The notes beneath the pieces are model-generated. The model saw nothing but the letters and a program-made list of their open reading frames with translations. It searched no databases and was not told the origin of the DNA. Source: an uncultured Eubacteriales bacterium (GTDB lineage Bacteria; Bacillota; Clostridia; Christensenellales; CAG-138). From it: a stretch of DNA of 64,000 nucleotides. This document shows, piece after piece, positions 48,642-59,366 of the stretch. The stretch is from positions 1-64,000 of the forward strand of contig CADCJW010000003.1 of the NCBI GenBank assembly GCA_902801845.1, written 5' to 3'. Position 1 is the first letter of the stretch. Each line of letters opens with the position of its first letter. A program made the translations under genes and the position numbers.

Positions 48642-49604
48642 ATGGAGATCAAAACGGAACGGATCGAATTGGACAGCATGGAGGACGCCGCGGGCATCTT
48701 CGGCGTATTGGACGAAAATATCTCCGTCTTCGAGCAGGAGACGGGTACCCTCATCACCGTGAACGGCGACGGCATCGCCATCGAAGGGGAGGCGGAGAAC
48801 GCCGCCCTCTGCCGGACCGTCCTCGAAAAGCTGCTGTCCATGCAGCGCAAGGGGGAGCCCATCAACCGGAGCCGCATCCGGTACGCGGTGGACCTGGCCC
48901 GGGAGGGGAACGCGGACCTCATCTCCGAGATCATGGGGGACGTGGTGGCCCTCACCGCCCGGGGCAAGCAGATCAAGTGCAAGACCCTGGGTCAGAAGAA
49001 ATACGTCCAGGCCCTGAAGGAATACGAGCTGGTCTTCGGCGTGGGCCCTGCGGGCACGGGCAAGACCTATCTTGCCGTGGCCATGGCAGTGTTGGCCTTC
49101 AAAAACAAAGAGGTGGACAAGATCATCCTCACCCGGCCCGCCGTGGAGGCGGGGGAAAAGCTGGGCTTTCTCCCCGGGGATCTGCAGAACAAGGTGGACC
49201 CTTATCTCAGGCCCCTGTACGACGCCCTGCAGGAGTTCTTCGGCCTGGAGACCTACCGCAACTTGATGGAGCGGGGGGCCATCGAGGTGGCGCCCCTGGC
49301 GTACATGCGGGGCAGGACGCTGAACAACGCCTACATCATCCTGGACGAAGCGCAGAACTGCTCCATCGAGCAGATGAAGATGTTTTTGACCCGTCTCGGC
49401 GAGGGCAGCCGGGCGGTGATCACCGGGGACATCACCCAGATCGACCTGCCCAAGGAGCGCAAGAGCGGCCTCATTCACGCCATCGGCGTGCTGCGGGACG
49501 TGGAGGGCATCCGGGTCATCCAGCTCACCCATAAGGACGTGGTGCGCCACGAGCTGGTCCAGCGGATCATCCAGGCCTACGAGCGGAGCGAAAAACAAAA
49601 CTGA
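48642..49604 (+). CDS. phoH: PhoH family protein (PhoH/PhoL-type ATPase)
   Basis: A 320-residue P-loop ATPase. A KH-like N-terminal region (about 1-110) is followed by the helicase-like ATPase core with Walker A GPAGTGKTYLAVAMA, TRPAVEAGEKLGFLPGDLQ, PLAYMRGRTLNNAYIILDEA with Walker B, and ITGDITQIDLP. PhoH-type proteins act in RNA metabolism, usually beside ybeY as here. The ATG lies 8 bases after yqfD; only a weak SD is seen, so coupling is likely. The stop sits at the edge of structured element copy B. Confidence 0.94.
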   Translation: MEIKTERIELDSMEDAAGIFGVLDENISVFEQETGTLITVNGDGIAIEGEAENAALCRTVLEKLLSMQRKGEPINRSRIRYAVDLAREGNADLISEIMGDVVALTARGKQIKCKTLGQKKYVQALKEYELVFGVGPAGTGKTYLAVAMAVLAFKNKEVDKIILTRPAVEAGEKLGFLPGDLQNKVDPYLRPLYDALQEFFGLETYRNLMERGAIEVAPLAYMRGRTLNNAYIILDEAQNCSIEQMKMFLTRLGEGSRAVITGDITQIDLPKERKSGLIHAIGVLRDVEGIRVIQLTHKDVVRHELVQRIIQAYERSEKQN

Positions 49605-49806
49605 TTCAGTCCATTGAAAACGGCGTTTTCAATGGACTGGGCTCCGCCTTCGCTTCGCTTCCAGGGCCCGCCTGTAAACCGGGCGGCGGTCCCTGCAAGG
49701 TGTCAAATCCACCGCGCATGTCGCTGGATTTGACGTATTTCAAGCTTTCGTTCTTCCCTTGTCGGTTGAGCGCGCGCGGCTACACCGCGCTTGCGGGGCT
49801 CGTTAG
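49603..49806 (-). repeat. Structured noncoding element, copy B (minus strand)
   Basis: Read leftward this matches copy A (23422-23640). Hairpins on the minus strand: GCGCGG/CCGCGC (49785-49790/49774-49779) with loop TGTAG; GTCAAATCC/GGATTTGAC (49726-49734/49702-49710) enclosing AGCGACATGCGCGGT, one base different from copy A; a CCGCC/GGCGG stem region; and a 15-bp stem CAGTCCATTGAAAAC/GTTTTCAATGGACTG (49625-49639/49607-49621). TGAATC follows. The inner TAAACC/GGTTTA hairpin of copy A is absent. It fills most of the phoH-pgpH gap, antisense to both genes. Confidence 0.8.
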
Positions 49807-49866
49807 ATGGGGGGCATTCCCCACAATGTTTCTTGTTGTATTGTTTCTTTTCCTGAGGAGGGAGCT

Positions 49867-52026
49867 ATGGGCACGGATCGGAGCGTAAAAACGGGACTCA
49901 AGCGGGCGGCAGGCTTGCCCCTGCTCCTTTTGGTGTGCCTGGTGAATTTGCTGGTGCTGTACCTCTGCTTCCCGGATACCCGGATCGAGGCCCAGGCGGG
50001 CAGCATCCTGGCGGAGGATCTGCGCTATCCCTTCTCCGGCACCGACGCCTTTCGGACGGACGAGCTCCGGCAGATCGCTCGGGATAGGACCGAGCCGGTG
50101 TATCTGCTGGATTCCGAGGCCGTGACCGCGGCTGAACGCAATCTGGACGACTGGTTCGCCCAGTACGATCTCTTTTTGCGGGAGATGACCCTGCGCTGGG
50201 AGGAGGGGGCCCAGGAGTACAACGGCTTCCTCTACAACCAAACGGCCTGGAACGTCCTGGTGCGGGAGACGGAGCTGCAGTCGAAGCTGAACGAGTTCGG
50301 CCTCTCCGATGCCCTGGACACGGCCATGGCCTATACCATCCTCAACACCTATCTGCCCCGCAGCAGCCTCCACGCCGCCGGAGCCATGCCGGATAGCCTC
50401 CCGCTAAAGACGGCCCTGTCCGATGCCATCCTGAAGGGCATGGAGGGGGGCGTGAAGGAAAGCGAGCTGGAGACCGCCCGATACAGGGCCAAGGAGCAGC
50501 TCAAGCAGACGTCCCTGCCTGCCGTCAGCAAGACGGAGCTGGCCGGGCATCTCATCGACAAGTTTTTCACCGTCTCCGCCGTGGTGGACCAGGTGGAGAC
50601 GGAGCTGGCCCGGGCCGCCGCCGCCAACCAGGTGATCCCCGTGACCGTGAAGAAGGGGGACGTCATCCTTCGGGCGGGGACGACCCTGACGGAGCGGGAC
50701 GTGGTCCATCTCGTGTCCCTGGGCATGATCAGGGCCGACGATTCCGGCTGGGCCTACGGCGGGTATCTGTTGTATCTGCTGCCCATCTATCTGGTTTTCG
50801 GCCTGTATCTGCTGCTCTTTGAGGGGAAGACGGCCCTTTCGCCCGGCACCATGGGCCGGCTGTGCCTGCTGCTGGGGCTGGAGCTGATCGTGGTATGGGG
50901 CTTCACCCTCTTTGAGCGCCGGGTGGCGCCGCTGCTGTTTGGGACCCTCATGATCGCCGCCACCCACGAGAAGCGGACCGCCCTGGGGGCCAACGCCCTC
51001 ATCGCCCTCACCGACACCCTGCTCCTTTCCGACGCGGGTCCTCTGACGGGGGACACCCTGTGGTACATGGTGGGCGCCCTGGTCATGGGCACCGTGGCCG
51101 TGGGCCTTATGAAGGGGGATGCCCGCCGCTCGGGCAGCACCCTGGTGGCCGCTGTGGCGGGGGGCGTTTTGGGCGGGCTCGTCATGGCCGTGCCCCGTGT
51201 TTTGAACGGGGACGGGCTGCTGCTCAGCTTCATGGCCTTCGGCCTGTCCTTCATCGGGGCCCTCATCGCCCTGCTTTTGTCCCTGGCCCTCACGCCCCTG
51301 TGGGAGAATTTGTTCGGTCTGCCCTCCCAAACCAAGCTGAACGAGCTGTTGAGCGCGGACCATCCCCTTCAGCGGCGGCTCATGAACAGCGCCCCCGGCA
51401 CCTACCATCACTGTCAGATGACCGCGCTGCTGGCGGAGAGCGGCGCCAAGAGCATCGGCGCCAACGCCCTGCTCGCCAAGGCGGCGGCCGCCGTCCACGA
51501 CGTGGGCAAGCTCCGCTCCCCCCGAAACTTTTCGGAGAACCAGGCCAACGGCATCAACCCCCACGACCAGATGGTGCCCTCGGAGAGCGCCCGGATCATC
51601 ATCGCCCACGTGGCCGACGGGGACACCATCCTGCGCCGGTACCGGGTCCCGGAGGCCCTGCGTGAGATCGTGCGGGAGCACCACGGCACCACCATGACGG
51701 CCTATTTCTACATGAAAGCCAAGAAGATGGGGGAGGACGTGGTGGAGGCGGACTTCCGCTATCCCGGCCCCCGGCCCAGCAGCCGGGAGAGCGCCATCGT
51801 CCTGCTGGCGGACAGCTGCGAGGCGGCGGTCCGCTCCCTGGGCGGCCCCAGCCCTGAGCAGGTCCGTGATATGGTCCGCCGGGTCTTCCGGGGCAAGATG
51901 GAGGACGGGCAGCTCATGAACAGCGATCTTACGCTGAACGAACTCAGCCGGGTGGAGGAGGCCTTTTTGCGGACGCTGGCAGGCATCCTCCACGACCGCA
52001 TCACCTATCCGGAGGAGAAACCATGA
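49867..52026 (+). CDS. pgpH: Cyclic-di-AMP phosphodiesterase PgpH (YqfF), 7TM-HD family
   Basis: A 719-residue membrane phosphodiesterase. The N-terminal transmembrane helix (GLPLLLLVCLVNLLVLYL) leads to an extracellular 7TMR-HDED domain (about 40-290), seven helices (about 300-485) and a cytoplasmic HD domain: PGTYHHCQMTALLAE, AAAAVHDVGKLRSPRNF, GINPHDQMVPSESARIII and REHHGTTMTAYFY. In Listeria PgpH degrades c-di-AMP. The ATG at 49867 has GAGGAGGGAG. It overlaps ybeY by 4 bases. Order phoH-pgpH-ybeY is conserved in Firmicutes. Confidence 0.95.
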   Translation: MGTDRSVKTGLKRAAGLPLLLLVCLVNLLVLYLCFPDTRIEAQAGSILAEDLRYPFSGTDAFRTDELRQIARDRTEPVYLLDSEAVTAAERNLDDWFAQYDLFLREMTLRWEEGAQEYNGFLYNQTAWNVLVRETELQSKLNEFGLSDALDTAMAYTILNTYLPRSSLHAAGAMPDSLPLKTALSDAILKGMEGGVKESELETARYRAKEQLKQTSLPAVSKTELAGHLIDKFFTVSAVVDQVETELARAAAANQVIPVTVKKGDVILRAGTTLTERDVVHLVSLGMIRADDSGWAYGGYLLYLLPIYLVFGLYLLLFEGKTALSPGTMGRLCLLLGLELIVVWGFTLFERRVAPLLFGTLMIAATHEKRTALGANALIALTDTLLLSDAGPLTGDTLWYMVGALVMGTVAVGLMKGDARRSGSTLVAAVAGGVLGGLVMAVPRVLNGDGLLLSFMAFGLSFIGALIALLLSLALTPLWENLFGLPSQTKLNELLSADHPLQRRLMNSAPGTYHHCQMTALLAESGAKSIGANALLAKAAAAVHDVGKLRSPRNFSENQANGINPHDQMVPSESARIIIAHVADGDTILRRYRVPEALREIVREHHGTTMTAYFYMKAKKMGEDVVEADFRYPGPRPSSRESAIVLLADSCEAAVRSLGGPSPEQVRDMVRRVFRGKMEDGQLMNSDLTLNELSRVEEAFLRTLAGILHDRITYPEEKP

Positions 52027-52463
52027 TCGAAGTCTATTCCGAAGACGAAGCCCTGACCCCTGAGGAGGAGGCGGGCATCCGCACCGCCTGCGAGGCGGCC
52101 TTGGCCGTTGAGGGGGCGGCGGGGGACATCACCGTCCTGGTGGCCGGCCCGGACCACATCCGCCAGCTCAACCGGGACTTTCGCCAGGTGGACCGGGTCA
52201 CGGACGTGCTCACCTTCCCCAGCCGGGAGGGGGCGGCACTCATAGGGTCCCCCGACGGGTATCTGGGGGACATCATGATCTGCCGGAGCCGGGCGGTGGA
52301 GCAGGCGGCGGAGTACGGCCACAGCCTGAGCCGTGAGCTGGCCTTTTTGGCGGTCCACGGCACCTTGCACATCCTGGGCTACGACCATATGAACGAGGCG
52401 GAGGAGCAGATCATGCGCGCCCGCCAGCGGACCATTTTGGAAAGGATCGGTGAAACGAGATGA
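52023..52463 (+). CDS. ybeY: Endoribonuclease YbeY (rRNA maturation factor)
   Basis: A 146-residue zinc endoribonuclease. The metal motif is HGTLHILGYDHMNEAEEQIM (the family HGxLHLxGYDH), preceded by NRDFRQVDRVTDVLTFP and LGDIMICRS. It acts in 16S rRNA 3' maturation and ribosome quality control. It overlaps pgpH and cdd by 4 bases each. In most relatives dgkA sits between ybeY and cdd; here it is absent. Confidence 0.96.
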   Translation: MIEVYSEDEALTPEEEAGIRTACEAALAVEGAAGDITVLVAGPDHIRQLNRDFRQVDRVTDVLTFPSREGAALIGSPDGYLGDIMICRSRAVEQAAEYGHSLSRELAFLAVHGTLHILGYDHMNEAEEQIMRARQRTILERIGETR

Positions 52464-52879
52464 AAAAGCTTACAAAAGCGGAGATCGACCTGCTGTTGGA
52501 CAAGGCCCAGGAAGCCCGGGACCATTCCTATGCCCCCTATTCCCGATACAACGTGGGGGCCGCCCTGCTGACGGCGGACGGCCAGATCTATCAGGGCTGC
52601 AACATCGAGAACGCCGGGTTCACGCCCACGGTCTGCGCCGAGCGCACGGCCTTCTTCAAGGCGGTCTACGACGGCCATCGGGCCTTTCGGGCCATCGCCG
52701 TCATCGCCACCGGGGAGGAGCAGGGGTTCCCTTGCGGCGTCTGCCGGCAGGTGATGGCGGAGTTCTGCGACAAGGATTTTATCATCGTCACTGCCAATCG
52801 GGATAGGAGCAAGGTGGACGTATCCACCTTTGAACAGCTGTTGCCCCATTCCTTCGGGCCCAAGGACCTGGGGGTGTGA
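52460..52879 (+). CDS. cdd: Cytidine deaminase
   Basis: A 139-residue tetrameric-type cytidine/deoxycytidine deaminase of the pyrimidine salvage pathway. Zinc-site motifs: NIENAGFTPTVCAERTAFFK (catalytic CAE) and PCGVCRQVMAEF (PCxxC). YSRYNVGAALLTADGQIYQG is also typical. It overlaps ybeY by ATGA and is 1 base from era. With the BMP nucleoside importer at 37009-41923 it suggests use of external nucleosides. Confidence 0.96.
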   Translation: MKKLTKAEIDLLLDKAQEARDHSYAPYSRYNVGAALLTADGQIYQGCNIENAGFTPTVCAERTAFFKAVYDGHRAFRAIAVIATGEEQGFPCGVCRQVMAEFCDKDFIIVTANRDRSKVDVSTFEQLLPHSFGPKDLGV

Positions 52880-52880
52880 C

Positions 52881-53768
52881 ATGGCCTACAAAAGCGGTTT
52901 TTTCAGCCTTATCGGCTGCCCCAACGTGGGCAAATCCACCCTCATCAACGCCCTGGTGGGCCAGAAGATCTCCATCGTCACGGACCGGGCCCAAACCACC
53001 CGGAACCGGATCACCGGCGTCCTCACCCGGGACGAGTACCAGATGATCTTCCTGGACACCCCCGGCATGACCAACCCCAAGAACAAGCTGGGGGAGTATA
53101 TGCAGAAGACCGCCGGGGACTGTCTTTCCGACGTGGAGGCCATCCTCTTCCTGGTGGACGCCCGCAAGGGGGTCGGGGAGCGGGACGAGCAGATCATGGC
53201 ACGGCTGAAGCAATCGAAATGCCCCGTGATCGTGCTGCTCAACAAGTGCGACATCGCCACCCGGCTCCAGCTGGACGAGGCGGAGGAGGCGGTCCGCGCC
53301 GCCGGATTCACGAGGATCCAGCATATCTCCGCCTTCAAGGGCACGGGCCTTGCTGAACTGGAGGCGCTGCTGGTGAGCTATCTCACCGAGGGGCCCCAGT
53401 ACTTCCCGCCGGACATGGTCACGGACCAGCCCGAGCGCCTCATTTGCGCGGAGATGATCCGGGAGAAGGCTCTGGAGCTCCTCAAGGACGAGGTGCCCCA
53501 CGGCATCGGCGTCAGCATGGACAAGATGGAGCTTCGGCCCGACGGGCAGCTCATGGACTGCTACGCCACCATCCTTTGCGAGCGGGACAGCCACAAGGGC
53601 ATCATCATCGGCCGGGGCGGGTCCATGCTGAAGAAGATCGGCTCCGCCGCCCGGGAGGACATGGAGTGGCTCCTGGGGGTGAAGGTGAATCTGCAGCTCT
53701 GGGTGAAGATCAAGGACGACTGGCGCAACCGGCAGACCGTGCTCAACGAGCTTGGCTACGAGGGATGA
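52881..53768 (+). CDS. era: GTPase Era
   Basis: A 295-residue GTPase that binds the 16S rRNA 3' end in 30S assembly. G1 GCPNVGKST, G2 TTRNRITG, G3 DTPGM, G4 NKCD; C-terminal KH domain with YATILCERDSHKGIIIGRGG and KKIGSAAREDMEWLLG. Length is normal. ATG 52881 follows the cdd stop by one base with AAGGACCTGGGGG upstream. An in-frame ATG inside cdd (52830) is rejected. Confidence 0.97.
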   Translation: MAYKSGFFSLIGCPNVGKSTLINALVGQKISIVTDRAQTTRNRITGVLTRDEYQMIFLDTPGMTNPKNKLGEYMQKTAGDCLSDVEAILFLVDARKGVGERDEQIMARLKQSKCPVIVLLNKCDIATRLQLDEAEEAVRAAGFTRIQHISAFKGTGLAELEALLVSYLTEGPQYFPPDMVTDQPERLICAEMIREKALELLKDEVPHGIGVSMDKMELRPDGQLMDCYATILCERDSHKGIIIGRGGSMLKKIGSAAREDMEWLLGVKVNLQLWVKIKDDWRNRQTVLNELGYEG

Positions 53769-53817
53769 ATAGGGAGCCGCCCCGGGGTCGATACTGATCC
53801 CGGAAAGGAGGCGTCCT

Positions 53818-53985
53818 GTGACGATGTCTGCGACAGAAGAAGAACAAAAAGCCTTTCAGGCGTTTTACGAGACCGGTCGGGTGGCGGAATACCTCGCCTA
53901 CGCCCGGCTGCGGGAGAAGCGACATGGCGGATCTGACCCTCAGGGGCATGGTGATCCGGACGGTGGATTACCGGGACAACGATAG
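53818..53985 (+). CDS. YqzL family small protein
   Basis: A 55-residue frame with a GTG start and excellent SD (AAAGGAGG, 53804-53811). The core FQAFYETGRVAEYLAYARL resembles the short YqzL family (W/F-x-x-F-x-x-T-G-x-x-x-x-Y-L), which sits between era and recO in Bacillus. The C-terminal 20 residues overlap recO by 62 bases in another frame and are Gly/Pro/Asp-rich. ATG 53824 is an alternative start. Function unknown. Confidence 0.65.
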   Translation: MTMSATEEEQKAFQAFYETGRVAEYLAYARLREKRHGGSDPQGHGDPDGGLPGQR

Positions 53986-54691
53986 GATACTGACCCTGTT
54001 CACGGCGGAGCAAGGCCGGGTGGACGCGAAGGCACGGAACTGCCGCAAGCCCACCTCGCCTCTGCTCGCCTGCACCCAGCCCTTCGCCTACGGGGAGTAT
54101 CAGCTCTTTTACCACAAAAACAAGTATATCGTGGACCAGGGGGAGGTGCTGGAAAGCTTCTATCCCCTCCGGGAGGACGTGGGCCGCTTCGCCGCGGCCT
54201 CCCTGTGCGCGGCCATGTGTTTGGAGGGGGTCCAGGCGGAGGAGGCGAGCCGGGAGATCTTCTCCCTGCTCTACCACACCCTTTCCTTCCTCACCTATGG
54301 GGAGAACGATCCCAGAGACCTGGCGGCCTGCTTCTTGATCCGCTTCCTTTCCCTGGCGGGCTATCGCCCCGCCATCACCCGCTGCGCCGTCTGCGGCCGG
54401 GACCTGAGGGAGGACCCGGTCATCCGCTTTTTGCCGGATCGGGGCGGGGCGGTGTGCGCAGCCTGCTCCCCCGTGGGACGGCGGATCGGCAAGACGGCTT
54501 TGGAGGCCATGCGGCGCATGCTCCTTTTGGACGACGACCAGTTGGGCCGAGTGAAGCTGAAGGAGGAGCTGCGTTCCGAGATCCTTTCCCATCTGCTCCC
54601 CTACGCGAAGCTGTATCTGCCTGGCATTGAGACCACCGCGGCCCTCTTCACTTCATTGCATATGCCGCCAGAGGCGACGGAACAGGAGTAA
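53924..54691 (+). CDS. recO: DNA repair protein RecO
   Basis: A 255-residue recombination mediator that with RecR loads RecA on SSB-coated DNA. The N-terminal OB fold includes TLRGMVIRTVDYRDNDRILT, then EQGRVDAKARNCRKPTSPL. A helical C-terminal domain contains a zinc finger (CAVCGRDL and CAAC). Length is normal. It starts inside the yqzL-like gene, at the place recO always occupies after era. Confidence 0.95.
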   Translation: MADLTLRGMVIRTVDYRDNDRILTLFTAEQGRVDAKARNCRKPTSPLLACTQPFAYGEYQLFYHKNKYIVDQGEVLESFYPLREDVGRFAAASLCAAMCLEGVQAEEASREIFSLLYHTLSFLTYGENDPRDLAACFLIRFLSLAGYRPAITRCAVCGRDLREDPVIRFLPDRGGAVCAACSPVGRRIGKTALEAMRRMLLLDDDQLGRVKLKEELRSEILSHLLPYAKLYLPGIETTAALFTSLHMPPEATEQE

Positions 54692-54694
54692 CCC

Positions 54695-55633
54695 GTGGAA
54701 CTGTTGAAAAACACCTTTTTAGCCCTCTTTCCCCTGTATTTTTACATGGGCACCGGGGCTGTGCTGCGGCGGATGAAGGTGCTGAAAACGGAGGATCTGC
54801 CGAAGCTGAACGCCTTTCTGTTCCGATCCTTCCTGTTCTTTTCCCTCTTCAACAACGTGCGCAACGCCAATTTCTCCGGCATGGACAGCGGCAAACTCAT
54901 GCTGTTCGGAGGCTTGGCCGTTCTCTTCCTGTTCGGCCTCTATATGCTGACCGTGCCCCGGATCATCAAGGACTATCGCCAAAGCTCCGTGGCCATCCAG
55001 GCCATGTACCGGAGCAACTTCGTGCTGCTGGGCATGGCCTATGCGGAGCAGCTTTGCGGGGCGGAGAACCTGGGCCCGGTGAGCCTGCTCGTGTCCGTGG
55101 TGGTGCCCATGTTCAATCTGCTGGCGGTGCTCACCTTCGAGCTGCTGCGGGGCGGCCGGCTGCATTTGGGGCAGATCCTGCTGAAGATCGTCAAAAATCC
55201 CCTGATCATCGCCTCCGCCCTGGGCGCCCTATGCGCCCTTTGCAAGATCACCTTTCCCGAGTATCTGGACAAGCCCATGAAGTCCCTGGGCAGCGTGGCC
55301 ACGCCCTTTGCCATGGTGCTGGTGGGGGCGTCGCTGACGTTGAAATCCCTGGCCAGGAACCGGCGGCTGGTCCTGGGGGTGTCGGCGGTGAAGCTTTTGC
55401 TGACCCCGCTGCTGGTGGTCCCGGCGGCGGTGCTTATGGGTTTTCGGGACGCGGCCCTGGTGGGCATCCTGACCGCCACCGCGGCCCCCACCGCCGTGGT
55501 GTCCGTGGCCATGAGCTACGAGCTGGGAGGCGACGGGGAGCTGGCGGCCCAGATCGTGGCCACCACGTCCCTTTTGTCCCTGGTCACCATGTTCCTTTGG
55601 ATCTTGCTCCTGCGGGGCATGGGCTATTGCTGA
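54695..55633 (+). CDS. AEC family transporter
   Basis: A 312-residue auxin-efflux-carrier-family permease with ten predicted helices. Typical: YFYMGTGAVLRRMKVLKTED, SFLFFSLFNNVRNANFSG, ALGALCALCKITFPEYLD and the C-terminal AALVGILTATAAPTAVVSVA with the family Pro. Bacterial members move malate or other carboxylates; substrate unknown. GTG start with CAGGAG upstream, 3 bases after recO, so it probably joins that operon. A terminator follows. Confidence 0.88.
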   Translation: MELLKNTFLALFPLYFYMGTGAVLRRMKVLKTEDLPKLNAFLFRSFLFFSLFNNVRNANFSGMDSGKLMLFGGLAVLFLFGLYMLTVPRIIKDYRQSSVAIQAMYRSNFVLLGMAYAEQLCGAENLGPVSLLVSVVVPMFNLLAVLTFELLRGGRLHLGQILLKIVKNPLIIASALGALCALCKITFPEYLDKPMKSLGSVATPFAMVLVGASLTLKSLARNRRLVLGVSAVKLLLTPLLVVPAAVLMGFRDAALVGILTATAAPTAVVSVAMSYELGGDGELAAQIVATTSLLSLVTMFLWILLLRGMGYC

Positions 55634-55639
55634 ACGGCA

Positions 55640-55662
55640 AGGGGAGGGAAGCCTCCCTTTTT
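55640..55662 (+). terminator. Terminator after the AEC transporter
   Basis: GGGAGG (55642-55647) pairs with CCTCCC (55652-55657) around GAAG, then TTTTTG. Confidence 0.8.
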
Positions 55663-55705
55663 GCATATATTTTACACGCTGATCGTTGAAACACATGAAA
55701 AAAAC

Positions 55706-55734
55706 TTGCATAATTGTCGGCAGACTGCTATAAT
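55706..55734 (+). promoter_or_regulatory. Sigma-A promoter of ppdK
   Basis: TTGCAT (55706-55711), 17 bases, TATAAT (55729-55734), 41 bases before the start. Confidence 0.8.
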
Positions 55735-55775
55735 AAATCGTTCCGAAACGAAATTCAAAACGGGAGGAAAAGAAC

Positions 55776-58403
<2,628 letters not shown>

Positions 58404-58424
58404 ACCTACATCCGAACCAACGCG

Positions 58425-58455
58425 AAAGCCGCTCCGATGGGGCGGCTTTTTCCTT
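58425..58455 (+). terminator. Terminator of ppdK
   Basis: AAAGCCGCTCC (58425-58435) pairs with GGGGCGGCTTT (58439-58449; one G-U) around GAT, then TTCCTT. Confidence 0.88.
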
Positions 58456-58482
58456 GCCTCCCGTTGCAAAATGTGATATGCT
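58454..58482 (+). promoter_or_regulatory. Promoter giving a leaderless mRNA for the lipase-like gene
   Basis: TTGCCT (58454-58459), 17 bases, TATGCT (58477-58482). The ATG at 58490 lies 7 bases after the -10, at the predicted transcription start, and has no Shine-Dalgarno. It overlaps the ppdK terminator tail. Confidence 0.55.
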
Positions 58483-58489
58483 TCCTCCC

Positions 58490-59332
58490 ATGGAACACAC
58501 GAATAGTACGGTGCAGGACCGATCCTGCCAAACGAAATATCCGATCGTCCTCATCCACGGGGCGGGTTTTCGGGATCTGAAATGGCCCGTATACTGGGGC
58601 CGTATCCCCAAAGCCCTGGAGCGCCGCGGCGCGAAGATCTATTATGGCTTGCAGGACTGCTGGGCCAGCACGGAGACCAACGCTCGGGAGATCGTGCGCC
58701 GCATCGACGAGATACTGCGGGAGACCGGGGCAGAGAAGGTAAACCTGATCGCCCATTCCAAAGGGGGGGTGGAAGCCCGGATGGCCGCCTCTTCTCTGGG
58801 GGCCGGGGACAGGATCGCCAGCATCACCACCATGGCCACGCCTCATCACGGCTCCAAGACCATCGACAGGCTCGTCGGCGCGCCGAAGCTCCTGTTCAAT
58901 ATGGCGGCATTCGCCGTAAACAACTGGATACGGGTGGTGGGAGACAAAAAGCCTGACTTTCTGGCCGTCTGTCGGGGCTTCACCACCGAGCATATGGCTG
59001 CCTTCAATCGGGCGAATCCCGACGTGCCGGGGGTGCTCTATCAGAGCTTTGGCTGCGTCATGGCTCATCCCTTCTCGGATATCAACCTGTCCACAGCCAA
59101 CTTCGTGCTGAACCGGATCGAGGGGGAGAACGACGGCTTGGTAAGCCTCGCTTCCGCCAAATGGGGGGAGAACTTCACCGTGCTCAGGGGCTGCGGGCGG
59201 CGGGGCATCTCCCATCTGGACGCCATCGACCTGCGACGGCGGCCCTTTCCTGATCGGCCGGGGGATGGGGTCAGGGATATCTGTGACGTGTATGTGGCCA
59301 TAGCAGCGGATTTAAAGAACCGCGGCCTCTAA
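58490..59332 (+). CDS. Lipase-like alpha/beta hydrolase
   Basis: A 280-residue alpha/beta hydrolase of the class-2 lipase/PGAP1-like type. YPIVLIHGAGFRDLKWPVYW gives the oxyanion strand, NLIAHSKGGVEARMAASSL the nucleophile elbow (AHSKGG, Ser in the GxSxG position with Ala replacing the first Gly), and GRRGISHLDAIDLRR supplies a C-terminal His. No signal peptide, so probably intracellular or otherwise exported. Substrate unknown, likely esters. ATG 58490 is chosen because the upstream in-frame ATG (58478) falls inside the -10 box. Confidence 0.82.
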   Translation: MEHTNSTVQDRSCQTKYPIVLIHGAGFRDLKWPVYWGRIPKALERRGAKIYYGLQDCWASTETNAREIVRRIDEILRETGAEKVNLIAHSKGGVEARMAASSLGAGDRIASITTMATPHHGSKTIDRLVGAPKLLFNMAAFAVNNWIRVVGDKKPDFLAVCRGFTTEHMAAFNRANPDVPGVLYQSFGCVMAHPFSDINLSTANFVLNRIEGENDGLVSLASAKWGENFTVLRGCGRRGISHLDAIDLRRRPFPDRPGDGVRDICDVYVAIAADLKNRGL

Positions 59333-59366
59333 CGACTGAATAACGAGTTGCATAAGGAGAATAACT

